A stretch of DNA of 64,000 nucleotides from Citrus sinensis (GCF_022201045.2 NC_068561.1:17300501-17364500), one strand, 5' to 3'. Shown: positions 1 to 11,934, counted from the first letter of the stretch. Notes: generated from the sequence alone by a model not told the origin. Numbers and translations: made by a program.

Positions 1-110
1 AAGATCAAATTTCAAACCCTAGCAGCTATGCAGATTGCATACATTGGTGCCTTCCTGGAGTGCCTGATGTGTGGAATGAGCTTGTTTATGCTTACATTTT
101 ACAGCATTGA
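1..110 (+). CDS. Trichome birefringence-like (TBL) O-acetyltransferase, last exon only (partial)
   Basis: The window opens inside the last exon of a TBL gene. Reading from base 3 gives about 35 residues ending in ...[17 protein letters not shown], a short tail (VYAYILQH), and a TGA stop at 108-110. DCIH is the family's C-terminal DxxH motif, which supplies the Asp and His of the GDSL-like catalytic triad. TBL proteins are Golgi type II membrane proteins that O-acetylate wall polysaccharides such as xylan. The segment closely matches the end of the complete TBL gene at 8.9-11.6 kb, so the two are a same-strand tandem pair. The start and the GDS motif lie outside the window, so the exact subfamily is not decided. 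Confidence 0.9.
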   Translation, partial: DQISNPSSYADCIHWCLPGVPDVWNELVYAYILQH

Positions 111-448
111 GAAGCTAAGTTGGAATTAAAATCACTGAAATATAAGTGTAACAAAGTTCATGTCTCAATCAAAATAGGACTGAAGCTTATTAATTCTTAT
201 ATATCTGCACATTTTCATATCACAGGAGGAATCATAGTTTCATTTTCTTCTCAGGTAAATTTTTTTAAAAAATTTCACAGACCTAAGTGGTAAAGCTAGC
301 CAATTTGGAGATTATATGGCCGCTCCTTACTACTAAAGTTAGACTTTAGTTTCAATATTAATTTTTTCAAAAAAAAAAAGTTTGAATAAAATTAAGTAAT
401 CTGATCCACTAAATACCAATTTTTATCTCTTATTATATTACTTGAATG
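111..448. other. Intergenic, 3' flank of the partial TBL gene
   Basis: AT-rich sequence, probably the 3' UTR and downstream flank of the partial TBL gene. No further gene or repeat is recognised. Confidence 0.5.
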
Positions 449-1206
449 GATGTGGATCCTCTCCTAGGCATTTTCTCTCATAATTCTCCTAAACTTTCAA
501 GGATCCATTGACATGTCTCATTAATAAAATTAAATTGTTAAAATTTTGTTTTAATTAATTTTTACTTAAAAAGACATTCAAACCCATGTGCGACCCTTGT
601 CAAAAATTTTCCAACAAATGTTTTCTCTCTCAACTCTCGCCGATTTCCTTCTAATTGTTAAAAAGATGATGCTAATTGTTTTGCTGAGGATAACGATTGC
701 TCTGTTTGCCATTGATACAACCTAAAAGCCCTTGAGGCAGCACACATGTTCCACTACCCCAAGTCTTTCTCTTATCATTTTCATTATTGAAGTGAATATC
801 GAAGAAGCCTTTGACCAATGGGATTAAGTGCCAAGCTCTCGATGGCTGCCGAGCTTTTTGCAAGTATGCTTGAATCTCATCAAGTTTCATCGGCTTAGAA
901 CCTGGTCTAAGGATAATCCGTCCAATAAGTTCTGCATTTCTTCTTTCCCTACAAATAAATAATAATAATAATAATAATAAAATCTTTAACCGCATTGTTT
1001 TTATAAGTGGGATCTGGAATTTACAAAAAATAACTAAAAAAATAAATAAACAAGAGTCACACGCGAGTTTAGATATTTATTTAAGTAAAAATTAATTAAA
1101 ACAAAATCTTAATCTTTTAATTTTATTAATGACACATGTTAATAGATCCTTCGAAACCTTATACTGGAGGATTAGGAGAGAAAATATCTAGAAGAAAATC
1201 CGGATC
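449..1206. mobile_element. Non-autonomous TIR element (Pack-type) with a captured fragment
   Basis: About 150 bp at the left (449-600) reads as an imperfect inverted copy of the right end (1060-1206). Both ends carry GGATCC, then ATTTTCTCTC, a GGATC(C/T) block, a CATGT-TCATTAATAAAATTAA block and a TTTTGTTTTAATTAATTTTTAC block. The interior is unrelated to the arms and holds a short minus-strand coding-like fragment. I see no convincing target-site duplication, so the superfamily is uncertain; long TIRs with captured sequence suggest a MULE or similar DNA transposon. Confidence 0.65.
672..950 (-). pseudogene. DUF4283-like fragment inside the TIR element
   Basis: The minus strand encodes about 90 residues resembling the DUF4283 domain, which is common in plant LINE ORF1 proteins and related zinc-knuckle proteins. 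The useful stretch is WHLIPLVKGFFDIHF followed by ND.RKTWGSGTCVL.QGLL, matching the family pattern of a 'KGFF..F' strand and a 'R..W..G' helix. There is no zinc knuckle and no complete reading frame, so this is a captured or decayed piece and not a working gene. A host DUF4283 gene fragment is an alternative source. Confidence 0.45.
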
Positions 1207-1762
1207 CCAAAATACTCTTACAAACACAAAGGTATCCATGGCCATCTGAGCTACATTCGCGTGGCCCTTCTGTTATGCATTTATGCTAAATATATTACAC
1301 ATGTCAGACAATTAAAACTGGTAACAATTGGTTTGCTAATCAGATTGAAGAGGATAAAAACAGATTAATACATTTATTTAAGAATTTAAGATCACCATCA
1401 TTTTATGGTAAACTAAGCTAAAACATTCCACTAAGCATTTTAAAACAAGTTAAATTTTTCATGCCAAAGAATGGGAGTAATCAATAAATCCACTTACATC
1501 TCTTCATATAAATGGGAATTCTTATGCTAAGACAAAATTAGCCAGACTCATTATCATAACTCTCATGCCTCCCTTAAATATTTTATGAAAAATATGTATA
1601 ATCTGTTGACTCCCTCGCATGGAGTCTAGATGATAATCCAACAAAGATACATGGGTATCATGACTTCATTTGATTAAAAAATGATTTCAATCAAACCATT
1701 GTATTAGAATATACTGATATTTAGTATCTATTATTTATTAAATCATTTTTCAATAATATAAT
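1207..1762. other. Intergenic
   Basis: AT-rich sequence between the TIR element and the LINE. No gene, RNA or clear repeat seen. Confidence 0.5.
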
Positions 1763-1934
1763 AATATTAAAACACCAAAACTTTTTTTTTCTTACTTTTA
1801 AAGGAAGGAAAAAAGAATTTTTTTCTTGTCTTGGTACAAGTTTGTCTCGTCTTGTCTGTATGACAAGTTTCTTCTCTGCAGAATTTAAATTTTCTAGCTA
1901 ATTTTCTTGCCTTTCTCTCTATTCGTCAGTGGCG

Positions 1935-3110
1935 ATGTCTGAAGGAAACCCGGAGATCGAGATTAATAATGGTTATGCTCATATCAGTTTGGCTGAGGAG
2001 GAGGACAGGGGGCTCATTGTTGAAGGAGACGTTGGCAACGAGGGTGGTCCAGCGAGCATTGATTTTCAGTTATGTCTAGTGGGCAGATTTCTTACGGATA
2101 AAGTTATTAACTTCCCTGCCATGAAGAATACAATGGCTTCGGTATGGAGGCCAGGGAAGGGAGTCTGCATTAAGGATTTATCCCCCTCGCTTTTTCTATT
2201 TCAATTCTTCCATGAAGTGGATGTGAAAAGGGTTCTCGACTCAGGACCTTGGACGTTTGATCAACATATTCTGCTTGTTAAGCGGCTGGAGGAGAACGAA
2301 CAACCTAGGAATGTTCCACTTTACTTTACCTCATTTTGGACCTAGGTTTATAACCTCCCAATAGGATTCATGTCTGCGAAAATTTTAAAAGACATTGGCA
2401 ACTACGTAGGCACTTTTCTGGAATCCGATGAGCATAACTTAATGGGGGTTTGGCGAAACTATATGCGCATCCGAGTGGCTATCGATGTTAAAAAACCTTT
2501 GAAGTTAAGGATGAAGCTAAAGAAGGCTGGCAGAGACTGGATTTGGGTGGATTTTAAATACGAACGCCTCAACATCTTTTGCTTTATTTGTGGATTACTT
2601 GGCCATACTGAAAAACAGTGTCCTCAATTGTATGAATGCACTTCTGGGGAGATTGTGAAAGCCTATGGTCACTGGATGAAGGCACCAAATAGAAGAAATG
2701 CGATGAACTCCGGCGATCGGTGGCTGAGATCTATCCCACCGGAGGAAGCTGCTGAGGAAAAATGAAGGTACGGAGACTTTGCAGTTACCATGGCAATTGA
2801 CCGAATTCTTGCCGCAAATCCCGGGTATGCCATCCTTAAGAACCTCGAGGGGAACGAGGACGTGGGAAGCATGGTAGTTAATAAGAAAGGTGACAGCTTA
2901 GTGTCTACTAAGACTCTATCACGTGTGAAAGGAAAGCAAGTTGCGGGGGCAATAAATGAAATTGATACCAATTCGGATTCTAGGGAAGATATGGATGAAG
3001 GAATAATTGTTAATTATTCCAAAAGGAGAAGGTCACATGCTGGATTGTGCAGCAAAACGGGCTCTGAAGGAGAGGCATCTTCCCAAGTGTTGCTTTTACC
3101 TCTTGAATAA
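1935..3110 (+). pseudogene. LINE ORF1 (DUF4283 + CCHC zinc knuckle), interrupted
   Basis: ATG at 1935 opens a frame that stays open to 3110 apart from two in-frame stops, TAG at 2343 and TGA at 2763. Before the first stop it reads a DUF4283 domain (FLFQFFHEVDVKRVLDSGPW). After it comes YNLPIGFM and then the knuckle CFICGLLGHTEKQC (CX2CX4HX4C). LINE ORF1 proteins bind the element RNA. The 2343 stop sits where relatives usually carry Gln or a similar codon, which fits a CAG-to-TAG transition. All three segments share one frame, so there is no indel in ORF1. Confidence 0.85.
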
Positions 3111-3157
3111 AAAAATGGACCAGCGGTGGGCCCTGTAAATCAGGCCCACCGAGACCA

Positions 3158-6100
3158 ATGAGTGTCTTAAGCTGGAACTGTTGTGGGCTGGGCCAACCAC
3201 GGACAATTCAAATGCTGGAGGAATGGGCCAAATGTAAGAAACTAGTTTTTATTTTCCTTATTGAAACTCTTTGTAATAGAAATACTTTAGAAAGATTAAA
3301 ATTGAAGTTGGGCTATGAGGGGCTGTTTGTCGTTGAGCCTTTGGGCCGTAGTGGAGGGATTGCCCTCTTTTGGAAAGCAAACAGCAAAGTGAGATTAATA
3401 AAGTTCTCTAAAAACTTCATAGATGTGGAGGTTGAGTATCAGGAGCTTGGTAAGTGGAGGATGATGGGCTTCTATGGTTTCCCGGAATCCAGTCGTCGGC
3501 GTGATTCTTGGAACCTCCTTCGCACTTTATCTGCTGTGTCATCTCTTCCTTGGGTGTGCATTGGGGATTTTAACGACCTTTTAGGTGCAAACGAGAAGCG
3601 AGGAACGCATAAGCATCCCAATTGAAAGCTGCAGGGTTTTAAACAAGCTGTGTCGGATAGCGGATTACTTGACATCGACATGGAAGGTTATCAATTTACA
3701 TGGGAGCGGTCTCAGGGGATGGATAATTGGGTGGAGGAAAGGTTGGATAGAGTTCTAGCCACTGATCTGTGGATAAGCCGGTTCAAAGAAGCTCAGGTTT
3801 GGAGTTTGGAGTCTTCTTCCTCAGATCATTTACTTATTTTTATGGACCCAAAGCCTTTAGCTCTTTCCCGTAGGCTTAAAAGATTCCGGTTTGAGAATAT
3901 GTGGCTGAGAGAGGCAAACTGTGCAGAGGTGGTTCGGTCCAGCTGGTCTTCCTCGCGTGGGTATCCAATTCAGCAAAAAATTTCAGAGTGCGAGACTGCT
4001 TTACTTCAATGGGGAGGCCACTTAGCTCAGGACTTCAGAAACCATATTTCCGAGTGTAGGAGGCGGATGACTCTCTTGAGGGGGCGTCGTGATTCAGCTG
4101 GTCTTGAGGAGTTTTCGGAGGTCAGGAAACGGTTTAATGAGCTCGTCCACAGCTAGGAGGTTTTCTGGAAGCAGAGATCAAGATTGCTTTGGCTCAAGGA
4201 AGGGGATATGAATTCTCGATTCTTTTATGCTACGGCAACTGCAAGAAAGCGAAGGAATTCTATTACGATTCTCCGCAATGCTCAAGGACACTGGTGTACC
4301 ACCTCGGCTAACATCGATGGTTTGATCTCTGACTACTTCTCCAATTTATTTACTTCTGATGGTTGTCTAAACGTAGAGTCTTTAGATTGTGTCGAGATAA
4401 AAGTTTCTGCTGAGCAGAACAATTTGCTTCTCGAACCTTTTTCAACCGCTCAGGTTAAGGGGCCCTTTTCGAAATGCACCCGGACAAATCGCCAAGTCAC
4501 GACGGTATGAACCTGGCCTTTTATCAGCAATTTTGGCTTCATGTTGGTGAGGATGTGACGGAGGCATGTTTAAATTTCATTGCTACTTGCTCATTTCCTG
4601 AGGGCTTAAATGACACATATATTGTGCTGATCCCTAAGAAATCAAAACCAGAGTCTCATTCGGACATGAGGCCTATTGCGTTATGCAATGTCCTATATAA
4701 AATTGTCGCTAAAATGCTCTCAAATCGTATGAAATTGTTCTGGGCTCTGTAGTGTCTGAATCTCAGAGTGCTTTTATACCAGGTCGAGCCATCACCGATA
4801 ATATCCTTATATCCTCTGAAATCATGCATTTTTTAAAGAGGAAACATCAGGGAAAGATTGGGGCAGCTACTCTTAAAATCGACATGTCGAAAGCTTATGA
4901 CCGTATTGAATGGGATTTCTTGGAAGCTATGTTGCTTAGGCTAGGTTTTGATGGTAAATGGGTGACCTTGATTATGCTATGTGTTTTTACAGTTCGGTAT
5001 CATGTTATTCGGGATGGGAAGGAGATTGGTCTTATTGTTCCTAGTAGAGGGCTTCGTCAAGGGGACCCTTTGTCGCCGTACTTATTCATCCTTTGTGCGG
5101 AGGGTTTAAGTGCTTTAATCCGTAAGAATGAGCGTGATAGTTTGCTCCATGGGGTTAAGGTAGCTAGAGGAGCTCATGTTGTATCTCATTTATTTTTTGC
5201 GGATGACTGCTTTTTGTTCTTCAAGGCTACCAACAGTGAAGCTCATGTGATTAAGTGTATTCTTGGGGTGTATGGTCAGGGGTCAGGCCAGATGGTGAAC
5301 TTCAGCAAATCCTCAATTTCCTTTAGTTCGAATGTTAAAGAAGATGTTAAGGAGCAGCTTTGTCATATTTTAGAGGTTACCTCTACTGCTAACCATGGCA
5401 CTTATCTTGGCTTACCATTTTTTATTGGCAGAAATAAAAAGGAAGTCTTCAGTTATATTCGAGATAGGGTATGGCAGAAGTTTCACAGCTGGAGTATGAA
5501 TTTTTTGTCAGGAGCTGGAAAGGAAATTCTGTTAAAAATAGTGGCTCAAGCTATTCCCAATTATGCTATGCAGGTTTATCTTTTGCCTCTAGACCTTTGC
5601 AAAGAATTAGAAACCATGATGAACTCTTTCTGGTGGGGAAGCAGACGTGAGGGGCGAGGTGGTATTTGCTGGATGAAATGGAATTTGCTGTGTAAACCAA
5701 AGACCACTGGAGGAATTGGCTTCAAAAACCTTCACGATTTCAATGTGGCAATGTTGGGGAAACAAGTTTGGAAGCTGTTAACGAATCCAGAATCTCTGAT
5801 TGGCCAAATTTTCAAAGCTCGGTATTTCCCTCGCACATCTATTGTAGAGGCTGTCTTAGGTCATAATCCAAGTTTTGTGTGGAGATCTCTGTTTGCAGCC
5901 AAGCATATTATTGTTCGCAGTAGTAGGATCCAGGTTGGCAGTGGTCAGAACACTCTCATCGGGTCGGATCCTTGGCTTCCTGATGTAGATAATGAGTTTA
6001 TTTCCACTAGCTTAAATGAAAGTTTAGCTTCAGCTCCAGTTAGCAGTTTGATGGTCCATGGGCAGCGTAGATAGGACTATGATGTAGTGACAAATCTCTT

Positions 6101-7232
6101 TGACACTTGAGACTGAAACCTCATTTTGCAAATCCCGCTGAGTTCTCGAAGAGACAAGGATGTTTGGTACTGGATGGCTGACCCCCATGGGTTGTATACT
6201 ATTCGGAGTTGTTATAGACTGCTTAATAACTATGTCAACGCCCCATCTTCTGGTATTTGGAGAAAAATTTGGAGCTTGGAGGTGCCTAGTAAGGTGAAGG
6301 TTTTTCTTTGGCGAGCTGCGCAAAATGTGCTTCCCACCACCGATAATCTTATTTGGAAGAGAGTCGAGGTAATGCCTATATGTTCCCTTTGCAATCAGCA
6401 AAAAGAAACTGTTGTGCATGCTTTGGTGAACTATGTTTTTGCTCAGACTTGTTGGCTGACTTCTTCTCTTGGTTTAATTGGACCTCAACCTTCCTTTCTT
6501 AATTGGTTGGAGCTTGTTTTTTCTTGCTGTAATAAAGAGATGTGTAACCTTGTTGCCATGATATGCTGGAGGATCTGGTACCGGAAGAATGAGAAAGTTT
6601 GGAATAACAAAGTCTGTAGTGTGCGTCATGTCCTCAACTCTGCTGGAAATTATTTGTTTCAATGGCAAACTGCGAGGCAGAAATCTGATGTCAATAATGC
6701 TACTTGTTTCCAAGGCTGTCATGGGGCAATTTGCTGGACACCTCCTCAGTTAGGTTGGCTTAAGTGTAATGTTAATGCCGTAACATTTTCAGCTCAGGGA
6801 AAAGTAAGTTATGGAGGGGTCATTCGCAACTCTGATGGGCTTTTTGTGGCAGCTTGTTGTGCATCTGTCCTGGGTAGTTTTGGTACAAGGGATGCTGAAG
6901 CGCTTGGTGTGCGTGAGATCCTTAGCTCGATTAAGAAGCGGCATTTGTCTTGTGTTGTAGTAGAAATGGACTGCATTCAGGTTTTTAAAGCTCTCACAGC
7001 AAGCTATTCTTGTCCGAATGGGTATGGTCTTATTCTTGATGACTGTCTAGCTTTAGCTAAGTTTATAGGAGATATTGAGTTCTCTTTTGTTCGAAGGTCT
7101 GCGAACACTGCCGCCCATGTTACCGCTCGGGTAGGGGTTCTTTGTCAGGCTTTGAGGAGTGGAGTCATGTTCCACCTCCTTGGTTATTTACTTCTCTGTA
7201 ATCTTTGCATTTTAATGAAGTTTCCAGTTTAA
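3158..7232 (+). pseudogene. LINE ORF2 (APE endonuclease, reverse transcriptase, zf-RVT, RNase H), decayed
   Basis: The endonuclease begins MSVLSWNCCGLGQPRT and carries IGDFND near 3560. The reverse transcriptase has LKIDMSKAYDRIEWDFL (about 4880), SRGLRQGDPLSPYLF (about 5045) and the FADD catalytic motif (about 5200). A zf-RVT block (VPSKVKVFLWRAAQNVLPT) lies near 6285, and an RNase H-like domain follows (GGVIRNSDG near 6815). In-frame stops are at about 3623, 4154, 6072, 6108 and 6114, and the frame changes near 4470 and again near 4745. Several stops look like CAG-to-TAG or TGG-to-TAG/TGA transitions, as in decay of a methylated element. Confidence 0.9.
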
Positions 7233-7253
7233 AAAAAAAAATATTAAAACACC

Positions 7254-7694
7254 CAATTTTTAGTGAAATCACAGACAATGACATGGTTTATGTTTTCTTT
7301 TCATACACATCCCGACAATGGTAAGCCTGCCAAACCGAATGTGCCGTATCATATTATGTTGAGAGCCACTTACTAATAAAGATAATAATTTAACTTTTTT
7401 TTAAAGTGTAATAGTACAATCTATCAGTATTATAATTAAAAATTTATGAAAAATAACCTTTAAATCTTAATTTATATAAGAATGATGAGTACAATTTGTA
7501 AATAAAAAAAATACTTGAAATGAATAGTTTTTAATTCATAAATTTTTTTAAATTTAGAGACTTAAGTTCCTTTCAACAAGTTTGATTAAAAGAAAGGGTT
7601 AAAAAAAGAAGAAGAAGAGATGAGAGACACCCTTTTGACCGAAATATTTCTAAAATTTTGAAACAATGAAGTACCCCATATCCTTGAGTCTGTT
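7254..7694. other. Intergenic
   Basis: AT-rich spacer between the LINE and the palindromic MITE. Nothing recognised. Confidence 0.5.
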
Positions 7695-8432
7695 ATTAAT
7701 CTAGGGAAAATGACAAACACACCCCAAACGTTTAGGTAAAGGGACAAAAACTTCTATAATATTTCAAAAAAAATATTTACACCCCAATTTATTATAATTT
7801 TATCATTATACCCTTCTAACATATAAAAAAATTATTAGATTATCTAATTTGTCTATATATTGTTAATAAAATTATAAATAGACAAATTGGATATTATAAA
7901 AAAATTATAAATATACCCTCATTGCCCAATTCCTCTATTTAAATTTTTATCAATAACTAATTTTAAAAAAAGACATCTATACACTTAAAAAAATTGTAAA
8001 TAAAATTAGTTATTAATAACCAATTTTATTTAAACTTTAAACTTATATATTTAATAATTCTCCACATGTCAATCATTTAAACTTATACATTTATAACCAA
8101 TTTTATATGTTATTTATTATGGTATTAATAACCAATTTTATTTTTAAAATTATAATTTATTTATAATTTTTTTTAAGTGTGTAGATGCATTTTTTGAAAA
8201 TTGGTTATTAATAAAAATTTAAATAGAGGAATGAGGCAATGAGGGTATATTTATAATTTTATTAATAATATATAGATAAATTGGATAATCTAATAATTTT
8301 TTATATGCTAGAAGGGTATAATAATAAAATTATAATAAATTATGGTGTAAATATCTTTTTTAAAATATTAGGAGGATTTTTGTCCCTTTACTTAAACGTT
8401 GGGGGTGTGTTTGTCCTTTTCCCGTTGATCTA
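7695..8432. mobile_element. Palindromic MULE-type MITE (GGGAAAA... ends)
   Basis: The element spans 7704-8423. The left end GGGAAAATGACAAACACACC pairs with the inverted right end (GGGAAAAGGACAAACACACC), and the two arms remain complementary for about 300 bp each, so most of the element is one long inverted repeat. The flanks ATTAATCTA (7695-7703) and GTTGATCTA (8424-8432) match at 7 of 9 positions, consistent with an old 9-bp duplication. It has no coding capacity and is a relative of the element at 60320-61075. Confidence 0.8.
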
Positions 8433-8911
8433 TTAACGGATTTCAAAGGTAAGGACCTTTGTGACAAAATTGTAAAAAATGAAGCCGTACTTGTAAATTT
8501 TTTAAGATCAAGGATGGACTGCTCTCAACCCGCATATTTGAAAAAATTTATATGATTATCTGTTTTCGTCAATAAGACTGACGAGGGTCTCCCTAACCTC
8601 CAACATTGGTCCATCTTAGGCAAAATCTGATTGGTCAAACCAAAAATACTCCAGCTAAGAATTATGTTCTTTTAAAAAAAAAAACTATAATTTGACCGAC
8701 TTTGTTTATTTATTTATTTATTAATCAATTAAATCTGATTAAAATCATCATCACATCCCCGCCGCTTTTATTACAGGTTACAACTAAGCTGCAGCTGCAC
8801 ATCTCTCACAGTTACTGTGCAGCTGTGCAGCTGTGCAGCTGTGCTCGTGCGTATCTCTTCTTCTCTTGAGTCGCGCGAGTCACCGTTTTCACTTCAAATA
8901 AACTAATAATC
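8433..8911. promoter_or_regulatory. Upstream region of the complete TBL gene with CAGCTG-rich repeats
   Basis: Presumed promoter and 5' UTR of the TBL gene starting at 8912. At about 8790-8845 there is a cluster of TGCAGCTG units, three of them in direct 8-bp tandem (CTGTGCAGCTGTGCAGCTG). CAGCTG fits the E-box pattern, but function is not shown. I see no decisive TATA box. Confidence 0.35.
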
Positions 8912-11627
8912 ATGACTCAAAGTCAAAGATGTAACAGGAAAAGAACCCACTCTCCTTTGATTGCACTTTTCTTTCTTGTCTTTATAGTCTGTTCAATCCT
9001 CTACAATGAACTTAGCATTCAGCGAATCCATCAAGACTCACGTCATGATCATCAAGAAGCTCCCGTCCGTTACATTCAACCAAATCTTTTTGATAGAAAA
9101 TCAGGTAAAAGAGTTTGCCTTGTTCCTTGATTTGTTTTAAATTTTAAATTTTATTTTTTTGTTATCCGGGCTGTTTAATTTTTGTGCTTTGTTTCGGATT
9201 TTAGAGGTGCTGGATAGATTTAGCAAATGCAATGCTACGAGGGAGTACAGCGGGTGGAAAATCGGGTGGGCTGACCCGAGAGTGAAATCGGGTCGGAGGA
9301 GGGTGGGTTCAGAGAGGTGTGATGTGTTTTCGGGCAAATGGGTGTTTGATAATGCCTCATATCCATTGTACAATGAGTCTCAGTGTCCGTACATGTCAGA
9401 CCAATTGGCATGTCACAAGCATGGACGGTCTGATGTGCGGTATCAGTACTGGAGATGGCAGCCCCATAACTGCAATTTGAAGAGGTAAACTCTTCGGGAA
9501 AACTATGAATAATGAATTTTTGGGGAAACCATGCTGTTATTTTGATTGATATTTGCTTGCGGTTGGCACTCTGCCAAGCTACTTGATTGCTAGTTATGTT
9601 GGTGTTAATTTTTACTTTTAGAGGTTTGCCGAAAGTTGTTAACGTGAAATGAGGATACATGTATCCTACAGCTTTTTAAATTGTGATCAAGTTTGATTGT
9701 GGATGAAGAAATGCAGTCCTAGTAACATGGAAATATTGGAGTGTATGAATTTGGAAATTTTGGAGTTTCTTGTTGAGGGATTCATTTGTGTTTGTGTTTA
9801 TTTTGTTGTTATGGTTCTGTAGATGGAATGCAACTGAAATGTGGGAGAAGTTGAGAGGGAAGAGGCTTATGTTTGTAGGGGATTCGCTAAACAGGGGGCA
9901 ATGGATATCGATGTTGTGTCTGTTACAGTCAGTGATTCCTGAAAATAAGAGATCCATCACGCCAAATGCGCAGCTTACCATTTTTAGAGCAGAGGTAAGC
10001 CGGAACCCTTGTCTCAGAAATTGGAGTACAAATTATAATTGAAATGAATATCCTTAAATATCTAGAGGAAAATGTGACTTTGTTTCTTTCCACTATGTGC
10101 TTTATAGAACATAACTATATCTGTGAAATTGTCATGTTTTATTTATTTATTTATTTTTTGTTGTTTCATCCACAGGAGTACAATGCCACTGTGGAATTTT
10201 TGTGGGCTCCACTCCTTGTAGAATCCAATTCTGATGATCCAGTGAATCACAGATTGGATGAGCGGATAATCTGTCCGGATTCAGTGCTTAAGCATTCATC
10301 ACAGTGGGAACAGGCTGACATTCTGGTTTTCAACTCTTACTTGTGGTGGAGACAGGGCCCAGTCAAGCTGTTGTAAGTATTCTAGCATTCAGTTTCTAGT
10401 TTAGGAGAAATGGGTTATATAGGTATTTATAAATAGTTATAACTATAACTGCAACTTTTTTGCAGATGGAGTTCTGAGGAAAATGGACTTTGTGAAGAAT
10501 TAGATGGCCTGGGGGCCATGGAGTTGGCAATGAGTGCCTGGGCCGACTGGGTGGCTTCTAAACTCAATCCTCTGAAGAAGCGAGTATTTTTTGTCACCAT
10601 GTCGCCAACACATCTCTGGTGAGTATATTCCTTACTCGGAAATATTCTTCTTTGTCTTACCATATAGATATATTCTTGAAAAGCCGGCAAAGTTTGTTCC
10701 AAGGCCATGAGACTTGTTGAAATGTTGATATGTGGGGTAAGGCTTTTATTATGCATAGAGTGACCAACTTCACAAGCTTGGTCAGTATTCAACCTTAGTT
10801 GTGCAATTTAGAAATTGTTGATCCTCAGCTTGGATTATCAAATTGAGAACTAATGGAAAATTGTAGGTAATTTTGATTAAAATCATTTCTTCAATTGTGT
10901 AATTTGAGAACTAATGCTTTCTGCGCATCCAATAAGTTCACAGATTTAGTAATTCCTTGTTTATTGTTAGTTTTAAGCATCAAACTTTTAGGTTCTGCAG
11001 TTTGGCCTCATTTCTGACATGAACCCCATCTTGATGTCCTTATTACATGAGAATAAAGACCATTGTTCATTGCCAAGTTGTTCATCTTGATTGTTATAAT
11101 AAAATTTATGAACACCTTTGGCAAAGTTGTTTGCATCATTCAAACTAAGGACTGATTAAATATGCATCAACAATCACTTATTCTGCAACCCCATGATTGA
11201 TAAGTTTCTCACAGACCAGAACAAGGGATGTGCTTCTGTTACTTGATGGATTGGTGATCCTTCCAGTTGATTTATGTGAACATTTATCCTATCCAGGAGT
11301 CGAGAGTGGCAACCAGGAAGTGAAGGAAACTGCTACAACGAAAAAATCCCCATAGACCTGGAGGGCTACTGGGGCAGCGGTTCTGACCTCCCTACAATGC
11401 GCATGTTGGATAAGGTGCTCAGCAAGTTGGGCTCAAAGGTTACAGTTCTTAATATTACTCAGCTTTCAGAGTATCGAAAAGATGGTCATCCTTCCATCTA
11501 CCGGAAATTCTGGGAAACATTGAAGCCCCAACAATTGTCAAATCCGCCATCTTACTCTGATTGCATTCATTGGTGTTTGCCTGGTGTACCTGACGTATGG
11601 AATGAATTACTATTTCATTTTTTGTAG
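8912..11627 (+). CDS. Trichome birefringence-like (TBL) polysaccharide O-acetyltransferase, TBL3/TBL33-like
   Basis: Six exons by splice consensus and phase: 8912-9104, 9205-9484, 9823-9994, 10176-10372, 10466-10618 and 11297-11627, giving 441 residues, normal for the family. Residues about 16-33 ([16 protein letters not shown]) form a signal anchor, as expected for a Golgi type II protein. The TBL/PMR5N part contains [18 protein letters not shown]. The catalytic GDSL block [11 protein letters not shown] lies near residues 175-185, and the DxxH motif (DCIH) near 420. The family transfers acetyl groups to xylan or other wall glycans in the Golgi; assignment to the TBL3/30/31/33 group rests on recalled similarity. 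The C-terminus (LLFHFL) is shorter than that of its tandem neighbour at the window edge (LVYAYILQH). Confidence 0.92.
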
Positions 11628-11934
11628 AAAACTAGAAACCAATGTATCAATTAAAGGTCTCTCAGTGGTTTCATATAGAAAATTGGAAAGTTTATTTAAG
11701 GTTAGTGGTGTTCAAATAGCGTATGGTATTACTGCTGATGTCGGTGTTAGTGGAAGGTTTCAACTTTTAGTGCTGCTTTTATCTTACAACAGTGGATACT
11801 GAAAACTAATTAGTAATTCGAATTGGAATGGGTTAGAATCGAATCAGATTGGAATCAGAACGGGGAATAAGAATCAGAATAAATTATTTATTTTAGTTGT
11901 GGGAATCAGAATTGTAATGAATTGTACTACTATT
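11628..11934. other. 3' flank of the TBL gene
   Basis: Probable 3' UTR and downstream spacer. Nothing else recognised. Confidence 0.4.

Larger units (their letters stand above)
1763..7253 (+). mobile_element. Full-length L1-type LINE with 14-bp target-site duplication
   Basis: The element body runs from about 1777 to the A-tail at 7230-7240. It is flanked by the direct repeat AATATTAAAACACC at 1763-1776 and 7240-7253, the expected product of target-primed reverse transcription. Order of parts: a 5' leader of about 160 bp, ORF1 (DUF4283 and CCHC knuckle), ORF2 (endonuclease, reverse transcriptase, zf-RVT, RNase H) and poly-A. This is complete architecture for a plant L1-clade LINE, but it no longer encodes intact proteins. 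It sits between the two TBL copies. Confidence 0.93.
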
